DNA of 51,344 nt from Cognatilysobacter segetis (GCF_004359965.1 NZ_SMRQ01000027.1:1-51344); one strand, 5' to 3'. Counted from the stretch's first letter, positions 1 to 9,818 are shown. Notes: a model not told the origin generated them from the sequence alone. Made by a program: numbers and translations.

Positions 1-694
1 CGCGCGGCGCGGCGGGCGCCGGCAGGAGGACCGGGGCGGATGACGCCGTGGTAGCTGCCGAGGCTTCGATGCGGGGCGGCGCCACGATCGCGGGCGCTGA
101 CGATTGCGGTGGCAGGACCGGCGTCGTCGTCACGGCCGGGGCGGCCTGGGACGAGCCGGCCACCGAGGCGATCACGGCGTCGATCGACGGCCGCTCGATG
201 GCGGTGCCCGGCGGCGTGGAAGGCGGCTGCAGCACCGTCGGCGACGGCACGGAGGCGGTCGGAGCGGCAGCGACCGCCACGGGCTCGTCGTCGCCCGGCC
301 ACTCCAGCACCAGGCGGGCGCCGGCACCCGCCGGCTCGATGCGAGGCTGCAACGCGGCCACCGGTTGCGCGAGGTCGAACACGATGCGCGCGACGCCCGG
401 CGCGGGCGCGCCGTAACGGACGCTGCGGACCACGCCGGTCGGCGACGGCAACGGAGCGCCACGGCGGATCGAGGACGCCGGGAGGTCGACCACGAGACGT
501 TCAGGGGCGGAAAGGCGGATGACGCGGTAGTCGGCCGCCGCCGCGTCGAGCGCGACCTCGGCACGAGTGCCGGTGGGGCCCCTGTCGAGCTGGACGCCGC
601 GAACCTCGGCGGCCTGCGCCAGGTTCCAGACGAGCGCCGCCAGGAGCGCCGCTCCGAGGACCATCTTCTGGACAGTGTCAGCCTTCACGCGCAT
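1..694 (-). CDS. amiC: N-acetylmuramoyl-L-alanine amidase AmiC, N-terminal part (runs off left edge)
   Basis: The frame is open from an ATG at 694 to the window edge, giving 231 residues without a stop. It begins with a Sec-type signal peptide (a charged start, then a hydrophobic stretch around residues 11-24 ending in QAAE). An AMIN-type beta domain follows at about residues 29-130, with VRGVQLDRGPTGTR and a VRYGAPAPGVARIVFDL stretch. A long Pro/Ala/Thr linker comes next. In this family the AMIN domain targets the enzyme to the septum or cell wall, and a C-terminal zinc amidase domain, here outside the window, cleaves the amide bond between MurNAc and the stem peptide. The gene lies downstream of tsaE on the same strand, an order I know from related genomes. 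The start has no strong Shine-Dalgarno sequence. Identity rests on the AMIN domain and the neighbourhood, since the catalytic domain is not visible. Confidence 0.8.
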   Translation of the reverse strand, partial: MRVKADTVQKMVLGAALLAALVWNLAQAAEVRGVQLDRGPTGTRAEVALDAAAADYRVIRLSAPERLVVDLPASSIRRGAPLPSPTGVVRSVRYGAPAPGVARIVFDLAQPVAALQPRIEPAGAGARLVLEWPGDDEPVAVAAAPTASVPSPTVLQPPSTPPGTAIERPSIDAVIASVAGSSQAAPAVTTTPVLPPQSSAPAIVAPPRIEASAATTASSAPVLLPAPAAPR

Positions 695-771
695 GGCAGT
701 AAGTCAACCACTGCGGAGGGGTCAATGCAAGCAACTTTTCCCTTGCGAATCCGTGACCTGCCGCCTGTTTC

Positions 772-1248
772 TCAGCCGGCCGTGAAGAGTTCGGGCGTGA
801 AGGCGGCTGTGAGCCGACCGAGCCATTCGTCGCCCACTGGTGAGGAGGCCGTCAGCGCGGCGTTACGGCCCGTGCCTCCAAGATCGAGCGCCACCACGAG
901 ATCGGGCGGCGGAAGCGCGCCGGCGCCGCGTTCGGGCCATTCGACCAGCCACAGCACGACGGCGTCGGCATCCAGGCCGAGGTAATCGATCTCGCCGGGG
1001 TCGCCGATGCGGTAGAGGTCGAGGTGCCAGGCCTCGCCTCCATCGACCGCGTAGCGTTCGACGAGCGTGTAGGTCGGGCTGCGGATCGCCCCCTGCACGC
1101 CCAGCGCGCGTAGAAGCGCGCGGGCGAGCGTCGACTTGCCCGCACCGAGGTCGCCGACCAGGTGCACGACCGCCCGGGGCGGGCGGGTGGCCGCGAGCGC
1201 CGCCCCCAGCGCGTCGGTCGCGGCGGCGTCGGGGAGGTGCCAGGTCAT
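772..1248 (-). CDS. tsaE: tRNA threonylcarbamoyladenosine biosynthesis ATPase TsaE
   Basis: This 158-residue protein matches the usual TsaE length. The P-loop GDLGAGKST sits at residues 32-40, followed by the family's SPTYTLVERY segment at about 57-66 and HLDLYRIGDPGEIDYLGLD at about 75-93. The later VEWPERG motif is also typical. TsaE is the ATPase partner of TsaB and TsaD in making t6A37 on ANN-decoding tRNAs in the cytoplasm. The ATG at 1248 lies inside the end of the upstream nnr gene (ATGA overlap, 1245-1248), so the two are probably translationally coupled. This nnr-tsaE-amiC order is a common proteobacterial arrangement. Confidence 0.95.
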   Translation of the reverse strand: MTWHLPDAAATDALGAALAATRPPRAVVHLVGDLGAGKSTLARALLRALGVQGAIRSPTYTLVERYAVDGGEAWHLDLYRIGDPGEIDYLGLDADAVVLWLVEWPERGAGALPPPDLVVALDLGGTGRNAALTASSPVGDEWLGRLTAAFTPELFTAG

Positions 1249-2699
1249 GCCGGATTCGCCAGCGTGCGCAGGAACGGCATCAGGTCCGTCGGCAGCAGGC
1301 CGCGCTCGCCCGCCTGCGCCGCGCGGTCGGCGGCCGCGGAATGCAGCAGCGCTCCCGTACAGGCCGCGTCGAACGGCTCGAGCCCCTGGGCGCGCACCGC
1401 CGCAATGACGCCGGCCAGCACGTCGCCCATCCCGCCCGTCGCCATGCCCGGATTGCCGGCATCCAGCACGACGGGCGTGTGTTCGGGCGCGGCAACGATC
1501 GTCCCCGCGCCCTTGAGCACGACCACGCTTCGCAGCCGTTCGGCGAGGCGTGCGGCCGATCCGAACCGGTCGCGCTGCACGTCGGCGACCGGAATGCCCA
1601 ACAGCCGCGCGGCCTCCCCGGGATGCGGCGTCGCCACCGCCCCGTCCGGAAGGGCGATGCCGTGGCGCGCGACGAGGTTCAGTGCATCGGCGTCGATGAC
1701 GCACGGGCGCTTCGCCTCGACGACGCGATGCAGCTGCGAGAAGCCCCAGTTGCCCTGCCCCAGCCCGGGCCCGATCACCGTCACATCGGCCCAGGCCGGC
1801 GCCGGGTCCGCGTCTTCCGCGACGGACATCGCCTCGGGCAGGCGTGCGAGCAGCGCCACGCGGTGCTCGTCCCGCGTGTGCACGCGCACGAGGCCGGCGC
1901 CGCTGCGCAGGGCTGCCTCCGCGCAGAGCAGGATCGCGCCGCCGCTGCCGTGGTCGCCGCCGATGCACGCGATGCGACCGTGGTCGCCCTTGTGGCTGTC
2001 ACGGCGCCGGGGCGGCAGCGACGCGCCGAGATGCCCAACCGACGCGAGCGCGGCGGCGGGCCGCGGTCGCTCGACCGACGCCGGCACGTCGAGCGCCGCG
2101 CACGACGACTGCCCGGCGCATTCGAGGGCGCGGCCCGTGCGAAGCGCCGCCTTCGGCAGCAGGCATTCGACCGTGGCCGTCGCGAGCACGGCGACGCCCG
2201 GCACGCCGGTCGCGTCGACGCCGCTGGGGACATCGATCGCGAGCACCGGCGCGTCCTGCGCATTGATCGCTTCGATGAGTGCGTCCGCTGCGCCTTCGGG
2301 TGCGCCCGCGAGGCCGATGCCGAACAGCGCATCGACGACCAGGTCGGCCGAGGGGAGCACGCCGCTCCACGCCGCGATCGCGCCACCGGCCTCCACAAAG
2401 CGCTGGCGCGCCGCGGCGGCATCGGCATGGCGCGTGCCCGAGGGCGCGAACTCGATGACCTGCACGCGGCGGCCGGACTTGTGCGCGAGCGTCGCGAGTA
2501 CGTAGCCGTCGCCGCCGTTGCCTCCGCTTCCGCAGACGACGACGAGCCGCATCGCCGCGGGCCAGAGGTCGAGCGCGCGTTGCCAGGCGGCCTGCCCCGC
2601 GCGCGTCATCAGGATCGAGGACCCGCCGACCGCCGCGATCGCGGCGGCATCGAAGCGACGCACTGAATCGGTGTCGAACAGCGGCGGAAGGTCGCGCAT
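1245..2699 (-). CDS. nnr: Bifunctional NAD(P)H-hydrate epimerase / ADP-dependent dehydratase
   Basis: The 484-residue protein is the full two-domain repair enzyme. The N-terminal YjeF_N (NnrE) epimerase domain covers roughly residues 1-210 and carries GSGGNGGDGYV at 57-67. The C-terminal ribokinase-like NnrD domain carries the ATP/ADP-site signature GNPGMATGGMGDVL at 415-428. Together they restore damaged NADHX and NADPHX: the epimerase interconverts R and S forms and the dehydratase reforms NAD(P)H. The gene is divergent from queG with only 22 bases between the starts, so the two promoters must overlap. It overlaps tsaE by 4 bases downstream. Confidence 0.95.
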   Translation of the reverse strand: MRDLPPLFDTDSVRRFDAAAIAAVGGSSILMTRAGQAAWQRALDLWPAAMRLVVVCGSGGNGGDGYVLATLAHKSGRRVQVIEFAPSGTRHADAAAARQRFVEAGGAIAAWSGVLPSADLVVDALFGIGLAGAPEGAADALIEAINAQDAPVLAIDVPSGVDATGVPGVAVLATATVECLLPKAALRTGRALECAGQSSCAALDVPASVERPRPAAALASVGHLGASLPPRRRDSHKGDHGRIACIGGDHGSGGAILLCAEAALRSGAGLVRVHTRDEHRVALLARLPEAMSVAEDADPAPAWADVTVIGPGLGQGNWGFSQLHRVVEAKRPCVIDADALNLVARHGIALPDGAVATPHPGEAARLLGIPVADVQRDRFGSAARLAERLRSVVVLKGAGTIVAAPEHTPVVLDAGNPGMATGGMGDVLAGVIAAVRAQGLEPFDAACTGALLHSAAADRAAQAGERGLLPTDLMPFLRTLANPA

Positions 2700-2721
2700 C
2701 GCCGGATTCTATACTTCGCCC

Positions 2722-3813
2722 ATGAGCCCCGCCGCCGCGGTCGACGCACCCCTGGACCTCGCCGCGACCGCCGCGCGCGTGCGCCAACTCGCGCGCGACA
2801 TGGGCTTCCAGCGCTGCGGCATCAGCGGCGTCGAGCTCGCGGAGGACGAGGCGTTCCTCGCCGACTGGCTCGATCGGGGCCTGCACGGATCGATGGACTG
2901 GATGGCGCGCCACGGCAGCAAGCGCGCGCGGCCCGCGGAACTCCTGCCGGGCACGTTGCGCGTGATCAGCGTGGGCCTGGACTACGGCCGGCGCGACGAT
3001 GCCGAGGCCTGGCAGACGCTGGCCGACGGCGAACGCGCGTATGTCGCCCGCTACGCGCTGGGCCGGGATTACCACAAGCTCATGCGGCACCGGCTGCAGA
3101 CGCTCGCCGAGCGGATCGCCGCCGAGATCGGACCGTTCGGATATCGCGTCTTCGTCGATTCCGCGCCCGTGCTCGAGCGGGCGCTCGCCCGCAACGCCGG
3201 GCTCGGATGGATCGGCAAGCACACCTGCCTCATCGACCGTGACGGCGGCTCCTGGTTCTTCCTCGGGGAGATCTACGTCGACCTTCCGCTGCCGGTGGAC
3301 GCGCCGGCGACGTCCCATTGCGGCACGTGCGCGCGCTGCATCGACGTCTGCCCGACGGGCGCGATCGTCGCGCCGCACCGGCTGGATGCGCGCCGCTGCA
3401 TTTCGTACCTCACCATCGAACACGAGGGCGCGATCGACCCGGAGCTGCGGCCGCTGATCGGCAACCGCATCTTCGGTTGCGACGATTGCCAGCTCGTCTG
3501 CCCCTGGAACAAGTTCGCACGGCGCACCGACGAGCCCGACTTCCGCGCGCGCAACGATCTCGACACCGCGACGCTGCCCGAGCTGTTCGCGTGGTCGGAA
3601 GAGGAGTTCCTGCGGCGCACCGAAGGCACCGCGATCCGTCGCAGCGGCCATGCCCGCTGGCTGCGCAACATCGCGATCGCACTTGGCAATGCGCCCGCCA
3701 CCCCCGCCGTGCTCGAGGCACTCGAATCGCGCCGCGACAGCGCGGACCCGGTGGTGCGCGACAGCGTGGAATGGGCGCTCGACCGACACGCCGGCACCGC
3801 ACGGCCGCGTTAG
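2722..3813 (+). CDS. queG: Epoxyqueuosine reductase QueG
   Basis: The protein has 363 residues. The ATG at 2722 is chosen over an upstream in-frame extension because the family's N-terminal sequence begins there and the extension would overlap nnr antisense. Two ferredoxin-type [4Fe-4S] motifs are visible: C200-x2-C203-x2-C206-x3-C210P, and CDDC...C with C253, C256 and C260 followed by PWN. A further Cys in RRCISYL lies at about residue 226. The C-terminal region resembles the HEAT-like segment of QueG. The enzyme is cobalamin-dependent and reduces epoxyqueuosine to queuosine in the wobble position of GUN tRNAs, the last step of queuosine synthesis. It acts in the cytoplasm. Confidence 0.95.
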   Translation: MSPAAAVDAPLDLAATAARVRQLARDMGFQRCGISGVELAEDEAFLADWLDRGLHGSMDWMARHGSKRARPAELLPGTLRVISVGLDYGRRDDAEAWQTLADGERAYVARYALGRDYHKLMRHRLQTLAERIAAEIGPFGYRVFVDSAPVLERALARNAGLGWIGKHTCLIDRDGGSWFFLGEIYVDLPLPVDAPATSHCGTCARCIDVCPTGAIVAPHRLDARRCISYLTIEHEGAIDPELRPLIGNRIFGCDDCQLVCPWNKFARRTDEPDFRARNDLDTATLPELFAWSEEEFLRRTEGTAIRRSGHARWLRNIAIALGNAPATPAVLEALESRRDSADPVVRDSVEWALDRHAGTARPR

Positions 3814-3863
3814 ACGCGTCGCCCGGGCGCTCACCCGGCAGTGAATCCACCAAGGACATCGCC

Positions 3864-4268
3864 ATGGCCACCGATCCCGCCACCGTCGAGTTCCTGATCG
3901 ACCAGCTCGGCACGCGGGGCGCGTCGTACGCCACCAAGCGGATGTTCGGCGAGTACTGCCTGTACCGGAACGGCCTCCCGGTGGCCTTCGTCTGCGACGA
4001 CGTGCTGTTCGTCAAGGACACGCCGGCCGGACGCGAGGTGATCGCCGAAGCGACGACGCCGCAGTTCGGGCCGCCGTATCCGGGCGCGAAGCTTTATCTC
4101 CGACTGTCACCCGATGCCTGGGACGACGGCGAGTGGCTGCGGCGGGTACTGGACGCGACGGCGGCGGCGCTGCCGGCACCTCGCCCCCGGCCGGCCGCGA
4201 AGAAGGCGGCGGACGCCGTCGTACCTTCGTCATCGAAGAGATCGCCGCGCGCTCCGCGCAAGCGTTGA
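3864..4268 (+). CDS. TfoX N-terminal domain protein
   Basis: The gene encodes 134 residues. Residues 1-105 look like a TfoX_N domain: the KRMFGEYCLYRNGLPVAFV region and a YLRLSPDAW segment are characteristic. The last 25 residues are Pro/Lys/Arg-rich and probably disordered. TfoX_N proteins include the competence regulator TfoX/Sxy, but most stand-alone members such as this one, without the C-terminal TfoX domain, have no proven role. The gene follows queG on the same strand after 50 bases and converges on pgi. Family assignment is good, and function is unknown. Confidence 0.8.
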   Translation: MATDPATVEFLIDQLGTRGASYATKRMFGEYCLYRNGLPVAFVCDDVLFVKDTPAGREVIAEATTPQFGPPYPGAKLYLRLSPDAWDDGEWLRRVLDATAAALPAPRPRPAAKKAADAVVPSSSKRSPRAPRKR

Positions 4269-4312
4269 GTCGACCGAGGGCGCCCCCCGATCGCGCGCCG
4301 CGCTGCACGGAC

Positions 4313-5827
4313 TCAGCGGTGTGCACCGATCTCCGCGATCAGCGCGCGCGTCACCGGGTCGTCGGCCGGCGCCTCGCCGCGCACCGCGGGAAGGAGGCGA
4401 TCGGCGATCTGCTTGCCCAGCTCGACGCCGAACTGGTCGAACGCATTGATCCCCCACACGACCGACTGCAGGTACACGCTGTGCTCGTACATCGCGATCA
4501 GTGCGCCCAGCGCCTGTGGCGTCAGTGCATCGAGCAGCAGCATCGTGTTGGGTCGGCCGCCGGGATAGCGGCGGTGCGGATCGTCGCTGTCCTGACCGTT
4601 CGCGAATGCCTCGCTCTGCGCCAGCAGGTTCGACAGCAGCGCGTCGTGGTTGGCGCGGTGCGGCGCATCGGCGCGGACCACGCCGACGAAATCGCAGGGC
4701 ACCACGGTGGTGCCCTGGTGCAGCGCCTGGAAGAAGCTGTGCTGCGTGTCGGTGCCCGGGCCGCCCCACCACACCGGCACGGTGTCCACGTCCACGTCCG
4801 CGCCGTCGATGCGCACCGACTTGCCCAGGCTTTCCATCACCAGCTGCTGGAGGTAGTTCGGCAACAGGCGCAGGCGTTCGTCGTAGGGCAGCACCGCCTG
4901 GCTGGTCAGCGCGAGCGCGTTGCGATTCCACACCGCGGTGAGCGCATGCCACGCCGCGAGGTTGCGCCGCACCGGCTCGCCGGCGACGTGCGCGTCCATT
5001 TCGCACGCGCCCTGCAGCAGCGCCTCGAACCCGTCCATGCCGATCGCGATGGCGATCGGCAGGCCCACGGCGGACCACAGCGAATACCGCCCGCCGACCC
5101 AGTCCCACATCGGCAGCACGCGCTCCACCGGAATGCCGAACGCGGCGGCGCGATCGACGTTCGCGGTGATGCCGTAGAGCCGCGTGTCGTCGCCCAGCCA
5201 GTCGCGCAGCAGGCGGCCGTTGAGCAGCGTTTCCTGCGTGCCGAAACTCTTGGAGATCAGCAGCGCGGCGGTGCGCGAGGGATCGAGCCCGGCCAGGACG
5301 CGCTCGGCGGCGTGGCCGTCGACGTTCGAGAGAAAGTGCACGCGGATCCCGCCGCCGCCCGGGGGCGCGAGCGCATCGACCGCCAGCCGGGGCCCGAGGT
5401 CAGAACCGCCGATACCCACGCTGACCACGTCCGTGACGCCGGAGCCTGCGATGGCGGCGACCATCGCCTGCATCGCGCCACGCGCCTCGCGCGCCATCGC
5501 ATGCGCACGCATCGCCGAGTCGGAATCGGACAGGCCGCTGCGCAGCGCCGTATGCAGCGCCGGGCGACGCTCGGTCACGTTGACGTGCTCGCCGGCGAAC
5601 AGGGCCGCCAGCCGGCCATCGAAATCCAGCGATTCGCCGAGCGCGAACAGCGCGTCGAGCGCGCCGCGGTCATAGCGCTGGCGCGCGAAGCTGGCGTGGA
5701 TCGGGCCGACGCGCAACGCGAAGTCGCGCGCCCGGTCGGGGTCGTCCGCGACGAGGTCGCGAAGCAGGACGGACTCCATGCGCGCCGCCTCGGCGCGCAA
5801 TGGGCTGAGGCGGTCGGCAATGGACAT
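4313..5827 (-). CDS. pgi: Glucose-6-phosphate isomerase
   Basis: The protein has 504 residues, shorter than the 549 of the E. coli enzyme but close to other Xanthomonadaceae forms. It has the phosphate-binding GIGGSDLGP segment, an [10 protein letters not shown] loop, signature 1 ([14 protein letters not shown]), a [11 protein letters not shown] segment with the catalytic His, and signature 2 ([14 protein letters not shown]) with the catalytic Lys. It interconverts glucose 6-phosphate and fructose 6-phosphate, feeding glycolysis and nucleotide-sugar synthesis. The start lies 3 bases after the panD stop, so it is probably read from the pan transcript. Confidence 0.97.
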   Translation of the reverse strand: MSIADRLSPLRAEAARMESVLLRDLVADDPDRARDFALRVGPIHASFARQRYDRGALDALFALGESLDFDGRLAALFAGEHVNVTERRPALHTALRSGLSDSDSAMRAHAMAREARGAMQAMVAAIAGSGVTDVVSVGIGGSDLGPRLAVDALAPPGGGGIRVHFLSNVDGHAAERVLAGLDPSRTAALLISKSFGTQETLLNGRLLRDWLGDDTRLYGITANVDRAAAFGIPVERVLPMWDWVGGRYSLWSAVGLPIAIAIGMDGFEALLQGACEMDAHVAGEPVRRNLAAWHALTAVWNRNALALTSQAVLPYDERLRLLPNYLQQLVMESLGKSVRIDGADVDVDTVPVWWGGPGTDTQHSFFQALHQGTTVVPCDFVGVVRADAPHRANHDALLSNLLAQSEAFANGQDSDDPHRRYPGGRPNTMLLLDALTPQALGALIAMYEHSVYLQSVVWGINAFDQFGVELGKQIADRLLPAVRGEAPADDPVTRALIAEIGAHR

Positions 5828-5830
5828 GCG

Positions 5831-6211
5831 TTACGCGGCCTGTGCGGGGATCGACTGGTTGGTGTGGGTCAGGCGGTTGTCGCGGTCGACGTACACGCAC
5901 ACCGGCTTGAACGTCGCGGCTTCCGCCTCGTCGCATTGTCCGTAGGCGGCGATGATGACGAGGTCACCGGGCTGCGCCAGATGCGCCGCGGCGCCGTTCA
6001 CCGAGATGGTGCCGCTCCCCTCCTCCGCGCGGATCGCGTACGTCACGAAACGCGTGCCCTGGTTGACGTTCCAGATGTGGATCTGCTCGTACTCGCGGAT
6101 GCCCGAGATGTCGAGCAGGCGTCCGTCGATCGCGCAGGAGCCTTCGTAATGCAGCTCCGCATGGGTGACGGTGGCGCGGTGGATCTTGGCCTTGAGCAGA
6201 CTGAGGAGCAT
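5831..6211 (-). CDS. panD: Aspartate 1-decarboxylase precursor
   Basis: This 126-residue proenzyme has Gly24-Ser25 in EGSCAID, the self-cleavage site that makes the pyruvoyl cofactor on the new alpha-chain N-terminus. Lys9 and the [23 protein letters not shown] and [11 protein letters not shown] stretches are conserved. The ATG at 6211 ([16 protein letters not shown]) is preferred to an upstream in-frame start because it places Gly-Ser at the canonical positions. PanD converts L-aspartate to beta-alanine for pantothenate. It lies 81 bases after panC in the pan run and 3 bases before pgi. Confidence 0.96.
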   Translation of the reverse strand: MLLSLLKAKIHRATVTHAELHYEGSCAIDGRLLDISGIREYEQIHIWNVNQGTRFVTYAIRAEEGSGTISVNGAAAHLAQPGDLVIIAAYGQCDEAEAATFKPVCVYVDRDNRLTHTNQSIPAQAA

Positions 6212-6292
6212 GGCGGCGGACTCGTCCCGCGGGCCGCGGGCACTGGACACGCGAAGTCTAGCAGCGCATGGCGCGGTGCAGCATGCAGGCGT

Positions 6293-7147
6293 TCAGCTGG
6301 CCGATCGGTCGAATTCGAGGTTGTCGATGAGGCGCGTGCGGCCGAGCTTCGCCGCCACCAGCGCGACCAGTTCATGATCGCCGGGACCGGCGGGCTGCAG
6401 GTCGCGGCGGCGGATGGCCGCGTAGTCGACCTCGAAACCGTCCACGGTGAGCGCTTCCGCAGCGGCCGCCTCCGCCTGCCCGATCGCGCCGCCGCCCTGC
6501 ACGGCCGAGCGCATCGCCTGCAGTACGGCGTGGATGCGCGCCGCCACCGGGCGTTCCGTGTCCGACAGGTACTGGTTGCGCGAGCTCATGGCGAGGCCGT
6601 CGGGCTCGCGGACCGTCGGCGCCGCGACGATGTCGATCGGAAACGCCAGATCGCGGACCAGATAACGAATGACCGCCAGCTGCTGGTAGTCCTTGCGCCC
6701 GAACACGGCGACGTCCGGCTGCACCTGCAGGAACAGGCGCGCGACCACGGTGGCAACGCCGTCGAAATGACCGGGCCGGTGCGCGCCCTCCAGGATGTCC
6801 GTCACACCCGGCACCTGCACGCGCACCGCCTGCGACGCCCCGTACGGATACATCGTCGGCACGTCGGGTAGCCACAGCAGGTCGCAGCCCGCCTCGCGCA
6901 GGCCCTCGATGTCCTGCGACGGCGTTCGCGGATAGCGCGAGAAATCCTCGTTCGGTCCGAACTGCGTCGGGTTGACGAACACGCTCGCGACCACGCGGTC
7001 GGCGTGCTCGCGGGCGAGGCGCACCAGCGAGAAATGACCCGCGTGCAGGTTGCCCATCGTGGGCACGAACGCGACGCGCTCGCCGTTGCGCTTCCACGTG
7101 GTGACCGTGTCGCGAAGCGACGCGAGCGAATCGATGACCGTCGTCAT
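6293..7147 (-). CDS. panC: Pantothenate synthetase
   Basis: The gene encodes 284 residues, the normal length. The nucleotidyltransferase HIGH-type motif is seen as PTMGNLHAGH at 29-38, followed by SVFVNPTQFGPNEDF, the FGRKDYQQL loop and the KMSKS-equivalent MSSRNQYLS. It condenses pantoate and beta-alanine with ATP cleavage to AMP and PPi. The ATG at 7147 begins MTTVIDSLASLR, two bases after the panB stop, so panB, panC and panD form one transcriptional run. The long in-frame extension upstream lies inside panB and is not real. Confidence 0.96.
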   Translation of the reverse strand: MTTVIDSLASLRDTVTTWKRNGERVAFVPTMGNLHAGHFSLVRLAREHADRVVASVFVNPTQFGPNEDFSRYPRTPSQDIEGLREAGCDLLWLPDVPTMYPYGASQAVRVQVPGVTDILEGAHRPGHFDGVATVVARLFLQVQPDVAVFGRKDYQQLAVIRYLVRDLAFPIDIVAAPTVREPDGLAMSSRNQYLSDTERPVAARIHAVLQAMRSAVQGGGAIGQAEAAAAEALTVDGFEVDYAAIRRRDLQPAGPGDHELVALVAAKLGRTRLIDNLEFDRSAS

Positions 7148-7149
7148 GC

Positions 7150-7971
7150 TCAGGCGTAACCGTGCTCGGGGCCGGGAAACGCGCCCTCGCCGACTTCGCG
7201 AACGAACGCCTCGAATGCGCCGGTGACGCTGCCGCCGGTCGCGAGGACGTCCTTGACGAAGCGCGGCTGGCGCCCATGCCGCAGGCCGAGCATGTCGTGC
7301 AGGACGAGCACCTGGCCGGTGCAGCCCGGCCCGGCGCCGATCCCGATGGTGGGAATCGACAACGACGCGGTGATGCGCTCCGCCAACGGCGCCGGCACGC
7401 ATTCGAGCACCAGCATCGACGCACCGGCCTGCTCGACCGCGCGCGCATCGTCCAGCAGGCGTGCCGCCGCTTCGTCGCCACGGCCCTGCACGCGGTAGCC
7501 GCCGAGGCGGAGCACGGACTGCGGCGTAAGACCCAGATGCGCGCAGACCGGCGTCTCTCGCTCCACAAGATGGCGGATCACGTCGAGCTTGAAGCCCGCG
7601 CCTTCGATCTTGACCATCGCCGCGCCGGCGCGCAGGAAGCGCGTGGCCGCGTCGATCGCGGCGGCGGGCGTCGCGTCGGACTGGAACGGCATGTCGGAAA
7701 GCAGCAGCGCGCGCTGTAGCCCGCGGGCGACGCACGCGGTGTGGTATTCGATGTCCGCGACCGTTACCGGCAACGTGCTGCCGTGACCCTGCACCACCAT
7801 GCCGAGCGAATCGCCGACCAGCACGGAGTCCACGCCCGCCGCATCGATCGCGCGCGCGAAGCCCGCGTCGTAGCAGGTGAGCATCGTGATGCGTCGACCC
7901 TCGTCCCGCGCCTGCAGCAGCCGGGGAAGGGTCACGGGCGACGTCGTGGCGCCGGCGGCATTGGTGTACAT
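7150..7971 (-). CDS. panB: 3-methyl-2-oxobutanoate hydroxymethyltransferase
   Basis: The product is 273 residues. [17 protein letters not shown] and [14 protein letters not shown] contain the metal-binding aspartates, and MVKIEGAG and [20 protein letters not shown] match the family core. PanB transfers a hydroxymethyl group from 5,10-methylene-THF to alpha-ketoisovalerate to make ketopantoate, the first committed step of the pathway. The ATG at 7971 is 4 bases past the folK stop. Placement beside folK is sensible because both genes serve or use folate. Confidence 0.96.
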   Translation of the reverse strand: MYTNAAGATTSPVTLPRLLQARDEGRRITMLTCYDAGFARAIDAAGVDSVLVGDSLGMVVQGHGSTLPVTVADIEYHTACVARGLQRALLLSDMPFQSDATPAAAIDAATRFLRAGAAMVKIEGAGFKLDVIRHLVERETPVCAHLGLTPQSVLRLGGYRVQGRGDEAAARLLDDARAVEQAGASMLVLECVPAPLAERITASLSIPTIGIGAGPGCTGQVLVLHDMLGLRHGRQPRFVKDVLATGGSVTGAFEAFVREVGEGAFPGPEHGYA

Positions 7972-7975
7972 GCGG

Positions 7976-8470
7976 CTAGCGTAGCGCTTCGATGTCGGCG
8001 CTTGCCATCTCACGCGCCAGCGCGTCGACGCGGCCATGCCCGGGAATGTCGAGCGACGGGGCGATCTCCGCGAGCGGCACCAGCACGAAGGCGCGCTCGT
8101 GCAGATGCGGATGCGGCACGTGCAGGCCGGCCGTGTCGATGCGGGCCTGGCCGTACAGCAGCAGGTCGAGGTCGAGCTCGCGCGGGCCCCAGCGGCGACT
8201 GCGCGCACGGTCCCGGCCCGCGTCACGCTCGATGCGCAACAGGACGTCCAGCAGCGGTGCGGCGCCGAGGGACGTTTCGATCCGCGCCACCGCGTTCACG
8301 AAATCCGGCTGGTCGGTGTCGCCCCAGGCCGGCGTGCGGTAGAGCGAGGAGCGCGCGACCAGCCGGATGTTCTCGTGTCGAGCCAGGCAGCCAATAGCCT
8401 GTTCGACCGCCGCGGCCGCATCACCGATGTTCGCGCCGAGCCCGACATAGGCCTCGACGACCGCGTTCAC
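7976..8470 (-). CDS. folK: 2-amino-4-hydroxy-6-hydroxymethyldihydropteridine pyrophosphokinase
   Basis: The 164-residue HPPK starts at a GTG (8468-8470) that overlaps the pcnB stop as GTGA, and reads as [17 protein letters not shown] with the family's N-terminal motif. The HPPK signature [15 protein letters not shown] is present in mid-protein, and [21 protein letters not shown] closes the family pattern. It transfers pyrophosphate from ATP to 6-hydroxymethyl-dihydropterin in folate synthesis. The upstream in-frame extension lies within pcnB and is discarded. The pcnB-folK-panB-panC-panD order is common in gammaproteobacteria. Confidence 0.95.
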   Translation of the reverse strand: MNAVVEAYVGLGANIGDAAAAVEQAIGCLARHENIRLVARSSLYRTPAWGDTDQPDFVNAVARIETSLGAAPLLDVLLRIERDAGRDRARSRRWGPRELDLDLLLYGQARIDTAGLHVPHPHLHERAFVLVPLAEIAPSLDIPGHGRVDALAREMASADIEALR

Positions 8471-9783
8471 TCGCCGGGACCGCCGGACGCACGCCGGCGA
8501 CGTCGGCGCCGGCGCGGCTTGTCGCCCGCCTCGTCGAACTCGCCCGCCGCCTCGGCCGCGTTCACCGCCGCGTCGGGGTGCTGCTGCGCCTCGCGCCAGA
8601 ACTCGACGTCGCCCGCGTGCTCGTCCGACGCGGTCAGCCGCAGCACGAGGAAATCGAAGGCCGCGCGGAAACGCGGATGCGACAAAAGCCGGAACACGCG
8701 ACGACGCTGCCGTTGCGCGAAGCGCGGCTGCAGCAGCCAGATCTCCTGCATCGGCAGCGAGAAGCGGCGCGGCAGCGCGATCACGTCCATCTCGTGCAGC
8801 GTGACGCGGTCGGCCGCGCGCTGCTGCGCTTCGGGCGCCTGCACGCCGTCGGCCTGGAGACGCGCCAGCGAGCGGCAGTACGCCGGCCACAGCAGCAGCG
8901 CGAACAGGAACGACGGCGACACCGGCTCCTCGGCCGCGACGCGCGCGTCGGTTTCGGCGAGTCCCTTGAGCACCATCCGCCGAAGCGCGCCGCTGCGATT
9001 GGATCGCAACGCACCGGCCGACTCCGGGAAGAGGACATCGAGCAGGCCGTGCGCCTCGAGCCCGAGGAAACTCTGCACGCCGTGACCCGACAGGAAGAGC
9101 TTGAGGCACTCCTCGAAGAGCCGCGCCGGCGCCGCGTCGCGCAGCAGAGCCGCCAGCCGCGGGATCGGCTCGGCAGTCGGACCGTCGATGGTGAAGCCGA
9201 GCTTCGCCGCCAGGCGCACGGCGCGGAGCATCCGCACGGGGTCCTCGCGGTAGCGTCGCTCGGGGTCGCCGATCAGCCGGAGCACGCGCGCCTGTACGTC
9301 TTGGAAGCCGCCGACGTAGTCGCGAATGGAGAAGTCCTCGATCGAGTAGTACAGCGCGTTCGCGGTGAAATCGCGACGTACCGCGTCTTCCTCGATCGAG
9401 CCGAAGACGTTGTCGCGGATCACGGCCTCGACTTCGTGCGCCTCGACGCCTTCCTCCTCGACCTGGTTGGCGCGGAACGTGGCGACCTCGATGATCTCGC
9501 GGCCGAACACGACGTGCGCGAGCCGGAAGCGCCGGCCGATGAGGCGGCAGTTGCGGAACAGCGCGCGCACCTGCTCGGGCGTGGCGTCGGTCGCCACGTC
9601 GAAGTCCTTCGGATGCCCGCCGATCAGCAGGTCGCGTACCGCGCCGCCGACCAGATAGGCACCGAACCCGGCTTCGCGCAGGCGGTAGAGGACGCGGAGC
9701 GCGTTGGGGCTGATGTCGCGACGCGACACGTTGTGCGCGTCGCGCGGAATGATCGAGAGGGCAGCGTCGGAATCGAGGGTCAT
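8467..9783 (-). CDS. pcnB: Poly(A) polymerase I
   Basis: The 438-residue protein has the class II nucleotidyltransferase head GAYLVGGAVRDLLIGGHPKDFDVATDA with the DxD catalytic pair, a VRRDFTANALYYSIEDFSIRDY segment, and RYREDPVRMLRAVRLAAKLGF. The C-terminus is very basic ([13 protein letters not shown]), typical of RNA-binding PcnB tails. PcnB adds 3' poly(A) tails that direct RNA decay. The ATG at 9783 (MTLDSDAALSIIPR) is my choice. A second in-frame ATG at 9819 would add 12 residues, and neither has a clear Shine-Dalgarno sequence. The gene is first in the folK-pan run and diverges from tRNA-Glu. Confidence 0.93.
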   Translation of the reverse strand: MTLDSDAALSIIPRDAHNVSRRDISPNALRVLYRLREAGFGAYLVGGAVRDLLIGGHPKDFDVATDATPEQVRALFRNCRLIGRRFRLAHVVFGREIIEVATFRANQVEEEGVEAHEVEAVIRDNVFGSIEEDAVRRDFTANALYYSIEDFSIRDYVGGFQDVQARVLRLIGDPERRYREDPVRMLRAVRLAAKLGFTIDGPTAEPIPRLAALLRDAAPARLFEECLKLFLSGHGVQSFLGLEAHGLLDVLFPESAGALRSNRSGALRRMVLKGLAETDARVAAEEPVSPSFLFALLLWPAYCRSLARLQADGVQAPEAQQRAADRVTLHEMDVIALPRRFSLPMQEIWLLQPRFAQRQRRRVFRLLSHPRFRAAFDFLVLRLTASDEHAGDVEFWREAQQHPDAAVNAAEAAGEFDEAGDKPRRRRRRRRASGGPGE

Positions 9784-9818
9784 CAGCGGGCGGCGCCGCG
9801 TAGCCGAGGGAAAGCCCA

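Noticed and set aside
4133-6871. Very long plus-strand open frame opposite pgi, panD and panC
   Set aside because: It is antisense to three clearly identified genes, has Arg/Gln/His/Ala-rich composition and no recognisable motifs. It is a high-GC artefact, as are the other long frames opposite mutS, alaS and galT.
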